From Bryum argenteum (taxonomy: Eukaryota; Streptophyta; Bryopsida; Bryales; Bryaceae), in contig CM073321.1 in the NCBI GenBank assembly GCA_037043015.1, positions 5,476,001 to 5,540,000 of the forward strand: a stretch of 64,000 nucleotides of DNA, written 5' to 3'. Below the pieces are notes generated by a model, which was given only the letters and a program-made list of their open reading frames with translations, made no database searches and was not told where the DNA came from. The position numbers were made by a program, and so were the translations under genes. Of the stretch, positions 11,166 to 23,297 are shown piece by piece. Each line of letters begins with the position of its first letter. Position 1 is the stretch's first letter.

Positions 11166-12720
11166 TTTAAAAAAACGAACACGAAAACACAAAAACAATT
11201 ACATCATCGCAACTTCACACGAAAAGAATATTCTTCAAATTGCAATTCGAGGAACTCTGACCTGAACGTTGAATTCTCAGCCGCTGAGCGACCATCAATC
11301 TTAAAGAAAAGTGAAAAGAGTGAGGAAGAGATTAAGGGTGATGAAAAATGAAGGTAAGATTCAGGGCGCCGGAGGTATTGTGTGGTCCTTCGGAAAGAGG
11401 AAAAGGAGAGTAGTGTAAGCAACGAACGGAGGATGCGATCAGATGCGGCACCGGAGGAGCTCCATCGTTGCTGCTGGCTACCACCAAAGCATCCCAACCC
11501 CCCACCCCATTCCCTCCATGACCTTGGCCTTGCCTCAGGGACCCTGCCTGTCACCTGTTTAGCCCCTTTTTCACACCACAGCTGGCTGCCACCTTTTTTG
11601 GTTTGGTGTGTGCGCTTTTAGCATCCTCGCATGAAGCTTCTCTCACTATGTGGCACATGATCATTTTGCCACTGCTTGGGAATGATGCTTTGCAAATTGG
11701 CTTGGAACAGGCGTGTGGCTGATATAATTGGTACCACCGTTGGTCTTTGACCTCTTGGAGTGTGAATTGGGTTTCTTGTGGGTTTCGTCCATTACGAAAT
11801 CGGTAATTATCTATTGATTGGGTTTCTTCCATTATGAGATGGGTTTTTCCCATTCATGGGAGTGGATGTTGAGCTCATTTAGCGATGTTGTACCTTTCTT
11901 TGATACAAGAAAGCTTGTGGTGAACTGAATTTTGCATTTTCCAAAGTTAGAAGGTTGAGAGGAGCAATGTAAAAAGAGTGTCGATTTGATTCTTTGTTTT
12001 GTGTAGTACGATCGTGATGTATAAGCAAGGAACTAAAGGTTTTATCATTCTATTAGGATAAGGGGTTTTTTTGTCAATGTTAGTAGATGTTGGAGCTCAC
12101 TTACTAACATTGTACGATTTTTTGAGAGAGGAAATGTGTGGGAAGTTGGAATTGGAATTTTTATAGTTAGAGTATATAAAATTACACTGTAGATTATTAT
12201 TATTCTTATTCTTGATTTTGTGCAATATGATCATGAGCCATGAGCAAGAAGTAATGTGTTTCTCTTTAAGAACATGGTGTTTGTTATGATAAATTATTGC
12301 CTTCCTATACAAACTAGTACATCCCCACGGTGTTGCCATGCTCATACAAATAATTTCAGTACTTTAAGGCCATAAATACTTTGAAATTCAATATCTTCGG
12401 ATTCAGAAGCTCAATTTGCAATCAGATCATTTTTCACAAGCCTACCAAAAAACTCGCTTCCACAAAACCTTATAACGATCCAATCTAACTAGGGGTGTCA
12501 ATGATCATAATCCCAAAACAAAACAAACTATATGCCTTAAATAATAGATACTAAGGCTATATCATAAATGTATATGCAATTGATAATCACAATGTTGAGT
12601 AATTTATTAAATCCGAATTTGGCAGATTTCATTTTGTTTTGTTATTATTTTATTTCTCAATATATAGGACTTATGTAATTTTGATATCAGAATTAGGTAC
12701 ATAGGTATATTATTTGGAAG
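11166..12720. other. Intergenic, no gene recognised
   Basis: A 116-codon minus frame at 11204-11554 is Ser/Arg/Leu-rich with no recognisable domain. Several similar phrases around GTTGGAGCTCA and TTGTACGATTT near 11870 and 12090 hint at a diverged internal duplication. The sequence becomes AT-rich after about 12150. Confidence 0.4.
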
Positions 12721-12726
12721 GCACTA

Positions 12727-13070
12727 CAAGCCTTGGCTTGGTATTCAAAGCTCATGGCCCCCAATGAGGAGGTCCTGGGTTCTACTCCCCATCTGGAGGT
12801 GTGCTTACCACCTTAGTCCGCCCAACTATGGTAAGGGGTTCTTAGATTTTATTATATGAGTACGTCAAAGTCCTTTGGGAAGATACTATGTCGGGTTCCT
12901 CTGAGGTACTAGTAGCTAGGTAGGAACTAGCAAAATGTTCACCTCGAGAGGGGTTAGTAGTCCAATCATTGGTAGAATGACCTTTGGGCATACATCGAAT
13001 GATAGGTCGAACGAACACTCTATTAACATCGGCCTCTAAATAGGTTGGAGTTTATCTTTTTCTTCTCTAT
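12727..13070 (+). mobile_element. tRNA-derived SINE candidate
   Basis: The head resembles an RNA polymerase III promoter. A box-A-like TGGCTTGGTATTC lies at about 12734. A box-B-like GGTTCTACTCC lies at 12778-12788, close to the GGTTCGANTCC consensus, with roughly the usual spacing for a tRNA-like head. A body of about 280 bp follows and ends in a T-rich tail near GTTTATCTTTTTCTTC. The surrounding DNA is non-coding. I could not identify target-site duplications, so the borders are approximate. Confidence 0.6.
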
Positions 13071-14640
13071 TATGAAAACAACCTTTTACTAATATTTATA
13101 TAGATGTATATAAACACTTGGGACTCATAACTAAACAACTTGGAACACTTACCTATACAAATATGCACTTCATAGCATGTAGTTCAATTCCACACTTTTA
13201 GAGGGGCTATTTGATGTATCCAAGTTTTGTTGCATGAACTTATAATACACAAAATATTAACTTGAAATTACGTAGAAAGTTTCAAATTGCAAGCTAATCT
13301 CAGATTACCTTTGTGTTGATTTTGAAGTACTTGCGAAAAGCTAATGTTTATAAGGCATGGTGATTAATATTTTTAACTTGTTGTAGTAGAAACCTCACTG
13401 ATATACAACCCTATATGGTTACAATTGTGTCTTTTTGTAATGTACCAGAGATATATTTTGGATAAATACTAACTTCTTTTGAATGAATGACAATTGACAA
13501 CTTTGTAAACAAACACGAAGTGGGGCTAGACAACCCTTGATTGAGAACATGTGCATTGGAGTTGGACAACTCTATATCTAGTGCTTAAGAAGATGGGAGC
13601 TAAATAGCTCTAAGATAATTTTATAAAAACTAAAGTTAGACAATTCCAAGAGATGATAGAGGCTAACCAACCTTGAGGGGCTAGACAATTGCAAAGGGCT
13701 CAACAACTCCAAATGATTAGACAACCCTAGATTGGGAATAAGTGAATTAGGGTTAGACATCTCTACATTTAGAAGTGACTCACAATTTAGTTGATTCTGA
13801 AACAACATTGAAAGTAATGATTTGCATTTGGACTTGTTAAATAGCATTTGGCTGGTATAAACAGAAAAGTAGCAAAAGTGTCGAGTTAGAGGTGGAACTT
13901 TCTGGACCTTATAAAGAAAAGTCTAGGGGGAGGAGATACGATTAATGTTTAATTCTATCTCCATGGTTGAGTAGTCAGCTCTATTGAAGCGTATTGTATG
14001 AGTTAAGTTGGTAATATACAATGAGGTTTGTTATGGTTGATGACAGAGTTATGGAGTTTAAGAAGGAATTAGAGAATAGAAATTAAACAAGAGTCCCGAG
14101 AGATTCGACAAAAGATCATATTCCTTGACAATGAGAGAAAGACAGGCTGGAAAGCCGCCTCTTTCTCAAGAGAGCTCTCCAAACATATCTCCTCCGCAAA
14201 GAGAATTTGCTTTAACCCCTAAAGGTCTGAGCGTGCCGTGGCGACCAGTAGAATACGGTGTATTTTGGTTGTATTTGGAGTGAATGCACACTTTTAATGG
14301 GTTTGAGTTCAAAGAAGAAGTTGACATTTGAATTAATGCCGCTCTAGTGAGCTATTACAATTCCAGTTTAGAGTTTCTTGTTGGTAGCAAATCCTAATTA
14401 TACGACATCGTACATACTATCCCCAAGGGACTTTTAAGGGTTAAGCAAGCCTCCTATAGCAAGACTTCATATGGGGACAACTTCAAGCTCCCTAGTGCCG
14501 GATGTCGTACGGAAAGAAGCGACCATTTTAGAGCACTTGTAGAGGTATTCAACTAAACCAAGTTTTGGAGAGGAGAATGGAAATCCAAATGAGGTAATAT
14601 CATTCCTCTCAATAGAAGGGGATTTCTTTCGACAAAATTA
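13071..14640. other. Intergenic, no gene recognised
   Basis: AT-rich sequence. Between about 13500 and 13770 a loose phrase (GCTAGACAA followed by CCCT or TGCAA) recurs irregularly and gives an artificial Leu/Ser-rich minus frame. The last 700 bp may belong to the decayed retroelement that follows, but I see no readable domain there. Confidence 0.4.
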
Positions 14641-15075
14641 TCTCGATATTGATAAGAGCAAATAATTTATATACTAAATTTAGTAGGTGTGTTTTCTTTA
14701 TAAAACATATGAAATACTTGGAGCAACTCATTTCAGAAGAGAAAATTATGATAGACTCCAAGAAGATAAAAGTGGTCGTTGAGTTAGCAATACCAAGGAA
14801 TAAGCCCGAAGCAAAAAACTTGTCGGCTATTGTAAATGATTTGTAGAAGGATATCTCAAATCGCTGCCTTTATGTTAAATTTGTTAAAAACAAAAATAAT
14901 CTACTCAATTCGACTCCTGAATGTGACGAGAGCTTTCAAAATTTAAAATTAATATAAATTCAAACTCCTGTTTTAACAATCACAAATCCTTTAAAAAGAA
15001 ACATAATTTTACATATCAATGCTAGTAATTTAGCTGATGGTGTGATCTTAATGCGGAATAAAGTCTATTTAATCG
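14641..15075 (+). pseudogene. Ty3/gypsy reverse transcriptase fragment
   Basis: The 14649-14846 frame contains LYTKFSRCVFFIKHMKYLEQLIS followed by IMIDSKKIKVVVE in the layout of the gypsy RT thumb region, where the family typically has a Phe-Leu-Gly-His segment. After a stop, other frames continue with YLKSLPLYVKF, then ECDESFQNLK, then a weak INASNLADGVILM. These correspond to the start of the RNase H region. Stops and frame changes make it dead. It is not obviously the same copy as either larger gypsy element in the window. Confidence 0.7.
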
Positions 15076-15950
15076 CATAAATTTCAAAAATTCCCAAAAA
15101 TTGAGATTTTAATTTTTTTACGTTTTGTTTTTATCACATGTACGAAAGATAGTAAGGCATAATTTCATTGTTTTGATTTTTAATGCAATTCTTTTTCAGA
15201 TGCCATTTTCATTGTCAAAAAACAACCTATGTAGTTGAATTTTTACTTACATATCTCTATGTAAATAATCAAGCTTTTCTTTAGGTTTGATAAATTCTTA
15301 AGTGGAAAATTTGCATAGATACGTTCCTAACCACCTAAGAACAATGATGTGATAAAAGAGCCACAAGTCCAATTTTCTACCAAAAATGGTTATTTGGGTG
15401 CTCAAAAAACTTGTTATTCATTCACCTAGAAGAGAAAAAACTTAATATCTACTCAAAACATTTTGATCTCATAATTGGTAAAAAGTTTGAACATGAGATT
15501 TGATATACATATACAAATATAAGTTAAATACTAGAGCTTATCGTTACATATCTAAAATTTTCTCAAAATTTGTAAACATTCATCTTGGATCAAAAGTGAG
15601 TAGTTTTTGCCAATTCTCTGACATTTTGGTAGTTTGAGTCACAATCAACTTTAGGAGTTAATCCTTGATGACTCCAGTCAATCGAAGAACATATTGAATT
15701 ATAACATAAAAATACTTTCATTCTGTGAAAATATATTACTTTGCACTATGTAAATAGCATGCATATGTATTTCAAATTATCTTTAAAGTATGAATATTTA
15801 TAAACTAAGAGTCTCTATAACTTCTAAGTCTCTATTTTTAGTCTTCAACAATTTTCTACAAATTAGATAAACTTAGAATATTCTAGAATATGCCTACATA
15901 TACTTGGATATTTGAGCATATTTCATCCAAATTGTCTAACGTACTTGACA
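15076..15950. other. AT-rich, no gene recognised
   Basis: No open frame with coding character and no clear repeat. It lies between the gypsy RT fragment and the end of the minus-strand LTR element. Confidence 0.4.
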
Positions 15951-17608
15951 CCTAAAGAACACAACAACTCGACAGACATTGCCGAAAATGTGTCGAAGAA
16001 GACAACGCTGCACCCGCCCGACTTTGCAGACAGACGCCTATAGGAAGAAGAGTGCCCTATTTGAAGGTAAAGGCTAAAAGAAAGACGAGGCATGTTATTG
16101 TCGAGGCCGCTAATCAAGAGGATGAAGGAGGAGCGGAAGCGCTTCCGGTTCCCGTTCTAATGCAAGACCCGGAATCACCTATGGTAATCACTCCAACCCC
16201 GAAAGACCACCCTGATCCTTTGTCATCATCGAGATCATCCCTAGTAGAGGTTCATTGGTCCACTCCCTTTCCACCCACAATTCTAAATAACCGACAAACA
16301 AACTCAAGTGCGTGAATTGCACGCCAAAATGATTGCAAATGGGTAGGAACAAGTAGAATAAAATCCTCACGCGATTGGCCAACGCAAGGGCTACCAAATC
16401 ACCTAGATTGAGACCCCTAGCCTCCTTGAGTAAGTGGGTCCACAAAAATAAAAGAAGACTCATTTATTCAACACATGGAGAAAAGCGCCACAATCTAAAA
16501 CCCGAGTGCCCGTGCATGAAGGTGGGGAATCGGTAGCCTTGCCCCCTACCGGCCAACACTGATAATCCCCCTAGGTCATTGCGCACTAACTGCCGAAGCG
16601 TGGGATGGTCGGAGCCCTTCGCCTGCGGTGCCTTCAAGCCCGTTAAGCACAAGAAGAGCAGGTGGTCCTTGATACCGGGTAGTGCACCCCAGTTCCACGT
16701 CAAGGATAACCCTCACACCTCAAATCCTCACTTCCATCTCCCCCATAGGCGAGTGATGGTGGTCATAAAAAGTGCAACTTTAAACACGTGTCAAACTTAG
16801 GTTTCTCTTACTAGGAGTAACACTTTCCCCAAAGCCCCTAGATTCCTTCCCTTTAAAGTCTAACCGTGATAATTAACAAACCAAACTCACGAGGAATTTC
16901 TAAGCTAGATTCCAATGTAAAAATCACCGTCCGAGACCTCTAAGGGACCTAAAACGACCAAGGAAAGTTCCGGGCAGCATACGAAATCATTCAATTAAAC
17001 TTGGTAATTTCTAAAAATTAACACAACTTTTGACCCACAAGTGAACAATTGGTCCTCCGCCCCTTACCGAGATGGCGCACGTCTCGGGAGTGGTAACTAC
17101 CCAAAGACCCCGTGCTGGTCCTTGAATAGGCGGCTATACCCGACCCACTTCCCGATTTACCATTTGGGTTCCGAACCCAGGAGAGGTTTACAAAGAATCT
17201 TTAAGGTTTTTAAGTACAATTCACGGTTGGACCACAAAAGACGCGATGGACGGGTTCAGAGCAACCTGTAAGTTCAACCTGCAACCTCTCAAGACCGTTG
17301 GGGCATCACTGCCAACGATCTCAATTTTAAACAACATAAACGGTCCCGCTGACCATTAGCCCGACTTCACCGTATACAAAAACATATGTAAATAAAAGCA
17401 ACTACACACAAGTGTAGTTCACCCAACAATGGTGAGCTAACACTTTCGTTTGCGAGGAGACCGCACAAACTAAACACAAGTGAATCTCACCCAAATGGCA
17501 AATACAGTCCACTTTCGCCCACGAGTGGACTAAAACCGAAGTCCCATCCTACTAGAATAGGGCACGATGTGTTTATAACACACTCCGGGCGTCACAATGA
17601 AAAGGGGA

Positions 17609-18247
17609 AGATTACTATTAATAGTAATCTGGCCTTAACCTCCTCAATTGACTACAAAAAACAAGGGAAAGACTTCCCTTCACGTCCAATTACTTGGACG
17701 GTAACACAAAGCCACCCCAAACAACCCTCCACAAAATAACAATGAACGGTTCCCAACAACATCGATGGGCTTTGGCCAAATGGCCAACACTCCCACCTCG
17801 TGTCCGGATCAGCCGGCTCATTAAGTTACAACCTCCTACGAAAAAAACAACAAAAAAGAACGACAATGTTTACAAAAGCTCCTCCGGTCTTAGCTGCACA
17901 CAGATCCAAAGATTTAAAGGCAAAACAAAAGAAGGCAAAGCAAAACAAGACAAAGTGCACAGTTTTAATAAAAACCAATGAAGTAACCAATGCCTTCACA
18001 GATTACTAAAAATAGTAATCAGGTCTTCTTGCTCCCATGCACACCTAATCCTACATCAATTCAACCACAAGTTAGATCAATGCAAGCACATAAACCTCAT
18101 AAACCACCTAAACTCACACAAATTCAACCAAGCACTTTAAGTCAACGCAAACCGAACGACATAACCAAGGAGCAAGCTACATAAGCAAACTTGAAAGCTC
18201 AATCTCACTCTAACTTAGAGACTTCAGCTTACTATAATTAGTAAGAT
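17609..18247 (-). repeat. Three spaced palindromes in the gypsy leader (minus copy)
   Basis: Short perfect or near-perfect inverted repeats lie at about 17609-17631 (GATTACTATTAATAGTAATC), 17999-18021 and 18226-18247. Their order and approximate spacing match those of 53104, 53465 and 53859 in the plus-strand copy. The loops differ between copies while the stems are kept. Confidence 0.75.
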
Positions 18248-18345
18248 CCTCCTTGCTTCCTCAAAATCAATCAAAAAACAAGAACATCAAAAAACAACCA
18301 CACAATGGGTGAAATACACCACCCTCCCGGCAAACGCACGAAGTA

Positions 18346-20802
18346 TGTGAGCCTAAATTCCGGTAACCGGTTTTTGAGCCACAAATTAGCCGTGGGGATG
18401 GAGTACCAATCTATCTAGCCTTCCAAGCAACAGACACCCAATTTCCTCATACACTAACACAATTCAACTCAGATGCAACAAAAGGAATTAAATCATGCAA
18501 TTAGTCCTCATTCGCATGCAAACAAGCAAATTCAGCAGTAATTTAAGTTCAAAATCCCACCTTAGGAAGCTCAAATAGCCTCGAAACGACCACCAAAGTC
18601 CTAGAGCTCAAAAATGAGGAGCTTTCATGCCAATTCCACTCCTAAGACCTCTAAAACACGTGTGCACTAAGACGTCCATCACACATTTTAGGGTCACGAG
18701 GGTGTGGAAGCCAACTCAAAATCACTCCTATCTCCTATGAATGCAATCCTATTAACATATGGATCCTAGCAAACAATCTAGCCAAGCATTTCAATCATTC
18801 CAACATGAACACAGAAGTTTTGGAGCGAGTTGGGCAGCGCTTCTGTGCTTGATCTCTAATTTCCCTATTTTTTACCTAAAATTCACAATTTCAGCCCAAA
18901 AATGGGCAGCGCTTCCGCACTACCCTTACACACGGTGCACACTAACATACAACCATTCCAAACAGCAATTCAAACAAGGGTACAACCATTCCAACCGAAA
19001 CAAACATCAAACACAAGTGTAAACCAACACTAACTAAATAAAAACCATAAATTTTTTAGGCAATGAATTTGCCATTTTTTTTATGATACGGGTTCAAAGT
19101 ACCTACTGCCTAAAGCACACCAATCCAACAAAGCAAACATGAATAATTAACGCAAAAAGGAGAGAAGGAGGCTCCCTCTCTAATGTCACCATGTGCACCC
19201 TCCGTATTATCACATGGAGGGTACATGGTATCGATGAGCTCCTACGCTCCGCGGCTGCTGCTGGCTTCTCCGAGCACCAACATTGTCGTCGTCGAACTGC
19301 CGACGGCCTCAATCCGCCCTCGTGCTGCTAGTCTAGATTCCGCACGGGGGTTGTTGGCCTTCCATCGCACGCTGCTAACGGCCGTCGGTGTGGCGCCAAT
19401 GTAACTACCGGTGTCGATGCTGGATTCTGGCTGGTTCTGTTGTTGGGACGCTGTCGCTGTCGGCCTTCGGTGCCAGCGTCGATACTGCCGACCTCCGATC
19501 CGGATCAGCTCTCTACCGCCGAGGTGCTGCGGGGTTATCGGCCCTGCTCCGCCGCTCACTCAGCCTCCCACTGCCGGCGCCGGCTCTGATCCGCCTCGCC
19601 ACGCGTGCTCGTTGCTGCTCCGGCGGTTGAACCGCTCGTCTTCTGCCTGCGTTGTCGGTGTTGCTACCGCCCTAGCCGATTCGCCGTCCTTTGCCGAACC
19701 TCCGTCGCCGTGTCACGATCGATCGTTCTTGTCGGTCTTGAATCCGACCTCATCTTTGGGTCCGGCTCGCGATCGAGTCTTTATGAACGCCAATCTTTGG
19801 CCTTCGCTTGCTAAGGTTGTTTGTTGCCGCCTTCTTGGATCGCCGTCACTCGCCGATCACGTGCTGCTCCGCTGGTTGCCGCTCCGTCGATGCGGCTGCC
19901 GACCACGTGCTCCGGACGTCGCGATGCCCTGCTGCGGCGCTGTCATCGAGGTGTTGGCCGACGTTGGAGCCGGATCGCCATCCTCCTACGATCTTCCTTC
20001 GTCGTCGTCCTGCTCGTGTCGGCCCTCAGCGCTGGTCCTATGTCATGCCGATCTACCGGCTTTGCCGGCAGTGCCGACTTCCTGACGTCTTCGTGTTGCT
20101 CGTCGTCGATGCCGATGATACTCGTGCCGTGTTGATCGCCGTCGTGGATATCGCGGTAACTGCCCTCGATCTCTTAGCTCCTCGCCGAAGCTCCCTTCAC
20201 CGCGGGGTGTCGGCCTCCTGGACGCTCTCCCCTCCTCCAAAATCTCGCCCACACACTTCCCTTACAGTCACACGCACACTTCCACTACAGTCGTACGCAC
20301 ACTTCCACAAAAAAAATACCACAATAAATGTGACCAAAAACAATTCTAGATCTCAACCGTGCACACACACTTCCTAAAAACATGAAAACCTAACTCTCAC
20401 TCACTCTCTCCCTCACCCATTCGACTTAGTTGGATGGTGAACAAGTTTCATTCGCTCCAACGGATGAATCTTTGCTCATCCGACAATTTCATCCGTAGAA
20501 TTTAATTAAGTTCCTTGATTATTAAATAAGAGGTATTTTAGCAATTACATGTACATGCGCTAAATTATGAATACTAATGGAGGCATAAAAAATACCCAAA
20601 AACATGTTGTAATTTTACAAATTTAGAATAAAGTAAACCAACGTCAAGGCATTTAGGCAAGGCCCCTCCCAATATCATGGATTTTCCGCAAATCGGAAAA
20701 ATTAGCCTCAATGTCCCAATTAAGGAATTTGAATATGAATAAATTAAACTAAAGCTTATAGAAAGTAATTCGAACAAGCGTGAACCGTTTCGGCGGTTCA
20801 CA
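18346..20802 (-). repeat. 5' LTR of the minus-strand gypsy element
   Basis: The LTR begins with TG (at 20802) and ends with CA (at 18346), about 2457 bp. It is longer than the 1370-bp LTR of the plus copy because of a GC-rich block at about 19180-20240. A TATA-like CTATAAG lies near 20754-20762 on the minus strand. GGGCAGCGCTTC motifs at about 18833 and 18904 (plus-strand reading) are shared with the other LTR. Immediately downstream (18326-18345) is the putative primer binding site. The long plus-strand open frames at 19411-20377 fall inside this LTR and are not genes. Confidence 0.75.
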
Positions 20803-22630
20803 CGGTGGTTTTCACATCAATCACCTCGTTTTCCACCACAATCCTACTAGTAATAACAAAAGGGATGTTATTGGCTTTGTCCATGCTCACTTGTGAAATT
20901 AATTGAGCTAACGGTTGCAACTCTTCTAAATCATCTACCAAAGCACCATCAGCGATAAATTCACCAGTAGCATCTGGGACATTTAGAGCATCTTCATTAT
21001 TGAAAGCGGGGAAGAAATTCATATCATCGTCTTCATCACCAAATTCAAACATATCATTGTCACCAAGTAATGAGTCGGTCACGAAATTCCTCATCGTCTT
21101 CATGTACTTGGTCGTCCTTTGAATCAAAGTTTCCTCTATACCATTTGCCATTGTTACCCAACTTATTATTCGCAAGCAACTTCGAGTTAGAGAATATGGA
21201 GACGAAGTCATTTCCTCTACCCGTTAGTAACCAATTCCGTTTCTTCTCGTAAACATAACAGTAGCTACTCCAGTTGCGTTTCCAAGCCGAAAAAGACATG
21301 GTCTCTACCACTGTTTGCTTTGCAATTGGAAAGAGGAGTCTTCTATAAGCACTTTCAAACACCCACCAAGCATGTGGAGCTAGTTTTTGAGTCTTAGGCT
21401 CCAACAAGTCACGAAATGGTGGACCCCTTGCTCGAAATGCAAGAAATTCAAATTCCTCTTTTGCGGTGGCCACCTCAAGTGGTTCCAAAGAGAATGCCGC
21501 TACATGCAAAGTATGGACATGTCTCTTAAGATCACGCATGATATGCCAAGCCTTGCCCGTACTAGGAGCCTTGCGGTCAAATTCTCTCAGAGCGTAGACT
21601 ACGGGGGCGACCATATCTCGTAATCTTTTGCATTGCTCCCAAAAATCATTGCTCAACACCACTTTATTGACCTTACAGGAGAATATAAGCTTATCTCTAG
21701 CTGATACCGTCTTTTTTGAGGCATAGGCTATGAATATAGGGTCATCAACAACTTGCTCCAATGATGAGTTGACCTCCAACAAGCGATCTATCATTATGAA
21801 TTGGCTAGCAAATCTTGTTTTCTCAGGCATCAATAGGCTGAATTTCGCCTCGTGCTTACGGAACACACACAAGGGCATTTGTCGCCTCTTGATAAACTTG
21901 ACCATTCTCTTCGCCATGACCAAAGTATTTGCCATCCATCCAGCCTTTCCCCAATCCTCTAGCAACAAGTCCATTGCATGTGTCGCACACCCTTGCATAA
22001 AAATGTGCGGATATTTCTCAAGGACTATTCAGGAGGCATTGAGCATTACAGAAGCATTGTCGGTGCATGCTTGGACAATGTTCTCTGCTCCAACTTGTTC
22101 TATGTACTTCAACATGAGAGATGACATGTACATCACTGTCTTTTCTATGCCTGTAGCATCCACAGCTCCAAGAAAAACTTCTCCGGCCTGAGTCACAAGC
22201 ATCGCATTCAGCAAAGAGCGACTAGTCATAGAAGACCATCTATCCATGGCTAAAGTTCCTCCAAACTTCCGAGGGCTCTCCGAGAGTTACTATCTAGTTT
22301 TACTTGAAACTCAGTCTTTACTTCTCCCAACAACCTTGTCTGGATGTCATGGTAAGATGGTGGAGCATAGGATTTTCTAGATCCAGCAGTCTCCGTCAGA
22401 GTTGCTTTGAACGCAAGATTTCGTGCTACAGCAAATGGTATATTTCCTTCGTAGAAAAATTTCGCCCAAAGTTTACCCAACTCCCGCCTATCCGCATCTG
22501 TAAAAGAAGTTTCAATTGAAGATTGCTTGGTTTGCTTCATAGATCCAATCAACAAGCGATTATCCTTAATTTTTCTTATAAGGATGGAAGAAGAAGACGT
22601 TGCTCTAACCATAGAATTTGCTGAATTCAT
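20803..22630 (-). pseudogene. hAT transposase-like gene (DUF659 type), decayed
   Basis: The minus strand reads through three blocks. At 22630-22250 is a DUF659-like N-terminal part (NIPFAVARNLAFK, then YAPPSYHDIQTRLL). At 22247-21060 is the central part: TLAMDRWSSM, FLGAVDATG, CTDNASVM, then a long hAT-like helical region. At 21211-20803 is an acidic C-terminal part. In hAT proteins this region carries the RNase H-like catalytic core. The copy is dead: frameshifts near 22250 and 21090, an in-frame TGA near 22031, and truncation of the 3' end at 20802 by the LTR element. Acidic and Ser-rich frames between about 22640 and 23060 may be its 5' remnants, but I could not join them. Confidence 0.75.
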
Positions 22631-22639
22631 GGGGGTACC

Positions 22640-23297
22640 TAAAGAGGACCCTACACAAGAGTCACTCCTAGGGATTTCTGGAATGCCATGTTTTGAGGCA
22701 ACCGGAACACTTGATGATGAAGTGAGGGAACATTCAGCAAGAAATCCGTCCCATTCTCCATTATATGAAGGAAACTCCCTGCTACATCATAAAAATAGCT
22801 GTCTAATTTGCGTAGGCAGCTTTAAGCAAAGGGCAGAACTCGTATCGCGATGTCCTAGAATCTTTTTGTATGCATAATGACTCAGACTCCGACTCTTCTT
22901 CTTGGAAACTTTTACAAGACATAATGAGCACCTTGAAAAGGACCCCGACACTTTTTTCATCTTTCTCGGTGTCTACAAACCAAGGCTCATATGAAGCAAG
23001 GCCAATTTTTATAACTAGAACACCTCAAAGTTATAGCTGTAGTAGGATTGGGACGTAGGAAAAACATGCCAAGAGTTCTTTACGGAAATCCTCACTTTCA
23101 AACTCAATGCTTACCAAACAATGTATACATAACAGGATTATGTAGCTGAAAGCTCTTGGAAAGTATTCAAAATTTGGAAGTGAAATGAGACCATATATCT
23201 CTTCTCTTATATACCAACAAACTCTGGATATGATCGTTTCAATTTAAAAATGGCATGCTTTGGGACCGTTGACCATTGCCAGCCAGACGCGGGGGCG
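22640..23297. other. Probable 5' flank of the hAT remnant
   Basis: On the minus strand, around 22870-22990, one frame reads SYEPWFVDTEKDEKSVGVLF followed by a Ser/Glu-rich segment. This looks coding-like but contains stops nearby and no recognised motif. No hAT terminal inverted repeat was identified. Confidence 0.3.

Larger units (their letters stand above)
15951..20802 (-). mobile_element. Ty3/gypsy element, minus strand, 5' LTR and leader only
   Basis: The minus strand of this segment matches the 5' end of the plus-strand gypsy element at 51635. Both start with TGTGAAC followed by a GAAACGGTTCACGC segment. Both share the paired GGAAGCGCTGCCC motifs, a primer-binding-site-like GTGCGTTTGCCGGGAG, three spaced palindromes and a CGTGTCCGGATCAGCCGGCT segment. 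No gag or pol is readable; the internal part stops near 15950. The 5' LTR edge at 20802 cuts abruptly into the hAT gene, so this element inserted there. The left edge is an estimate, because homology to the other copy fades. Confidence 0.75.

Noticed and set aside
13578..13847. Leu/Ser-rich 89-codon minus frame
   Set aside because: It follows a loosely repeated phrase and has no motif.
19226..19245. TGGTATCGATGAGC as a copia-type primer binding site
   Set aside because: It resembles TGGTATCAGAGC but lies inside the minus-strand gypsy LTR, with no plus-strand LTR before it or coding region after it.
19411..20377. Long overlapping plus-strand open frames of 224 and 189 codons
   Set aside because: They lie in the GC-rich block of the minus-strand LTR. 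All three frames are open because of composition, and none shows a domain.
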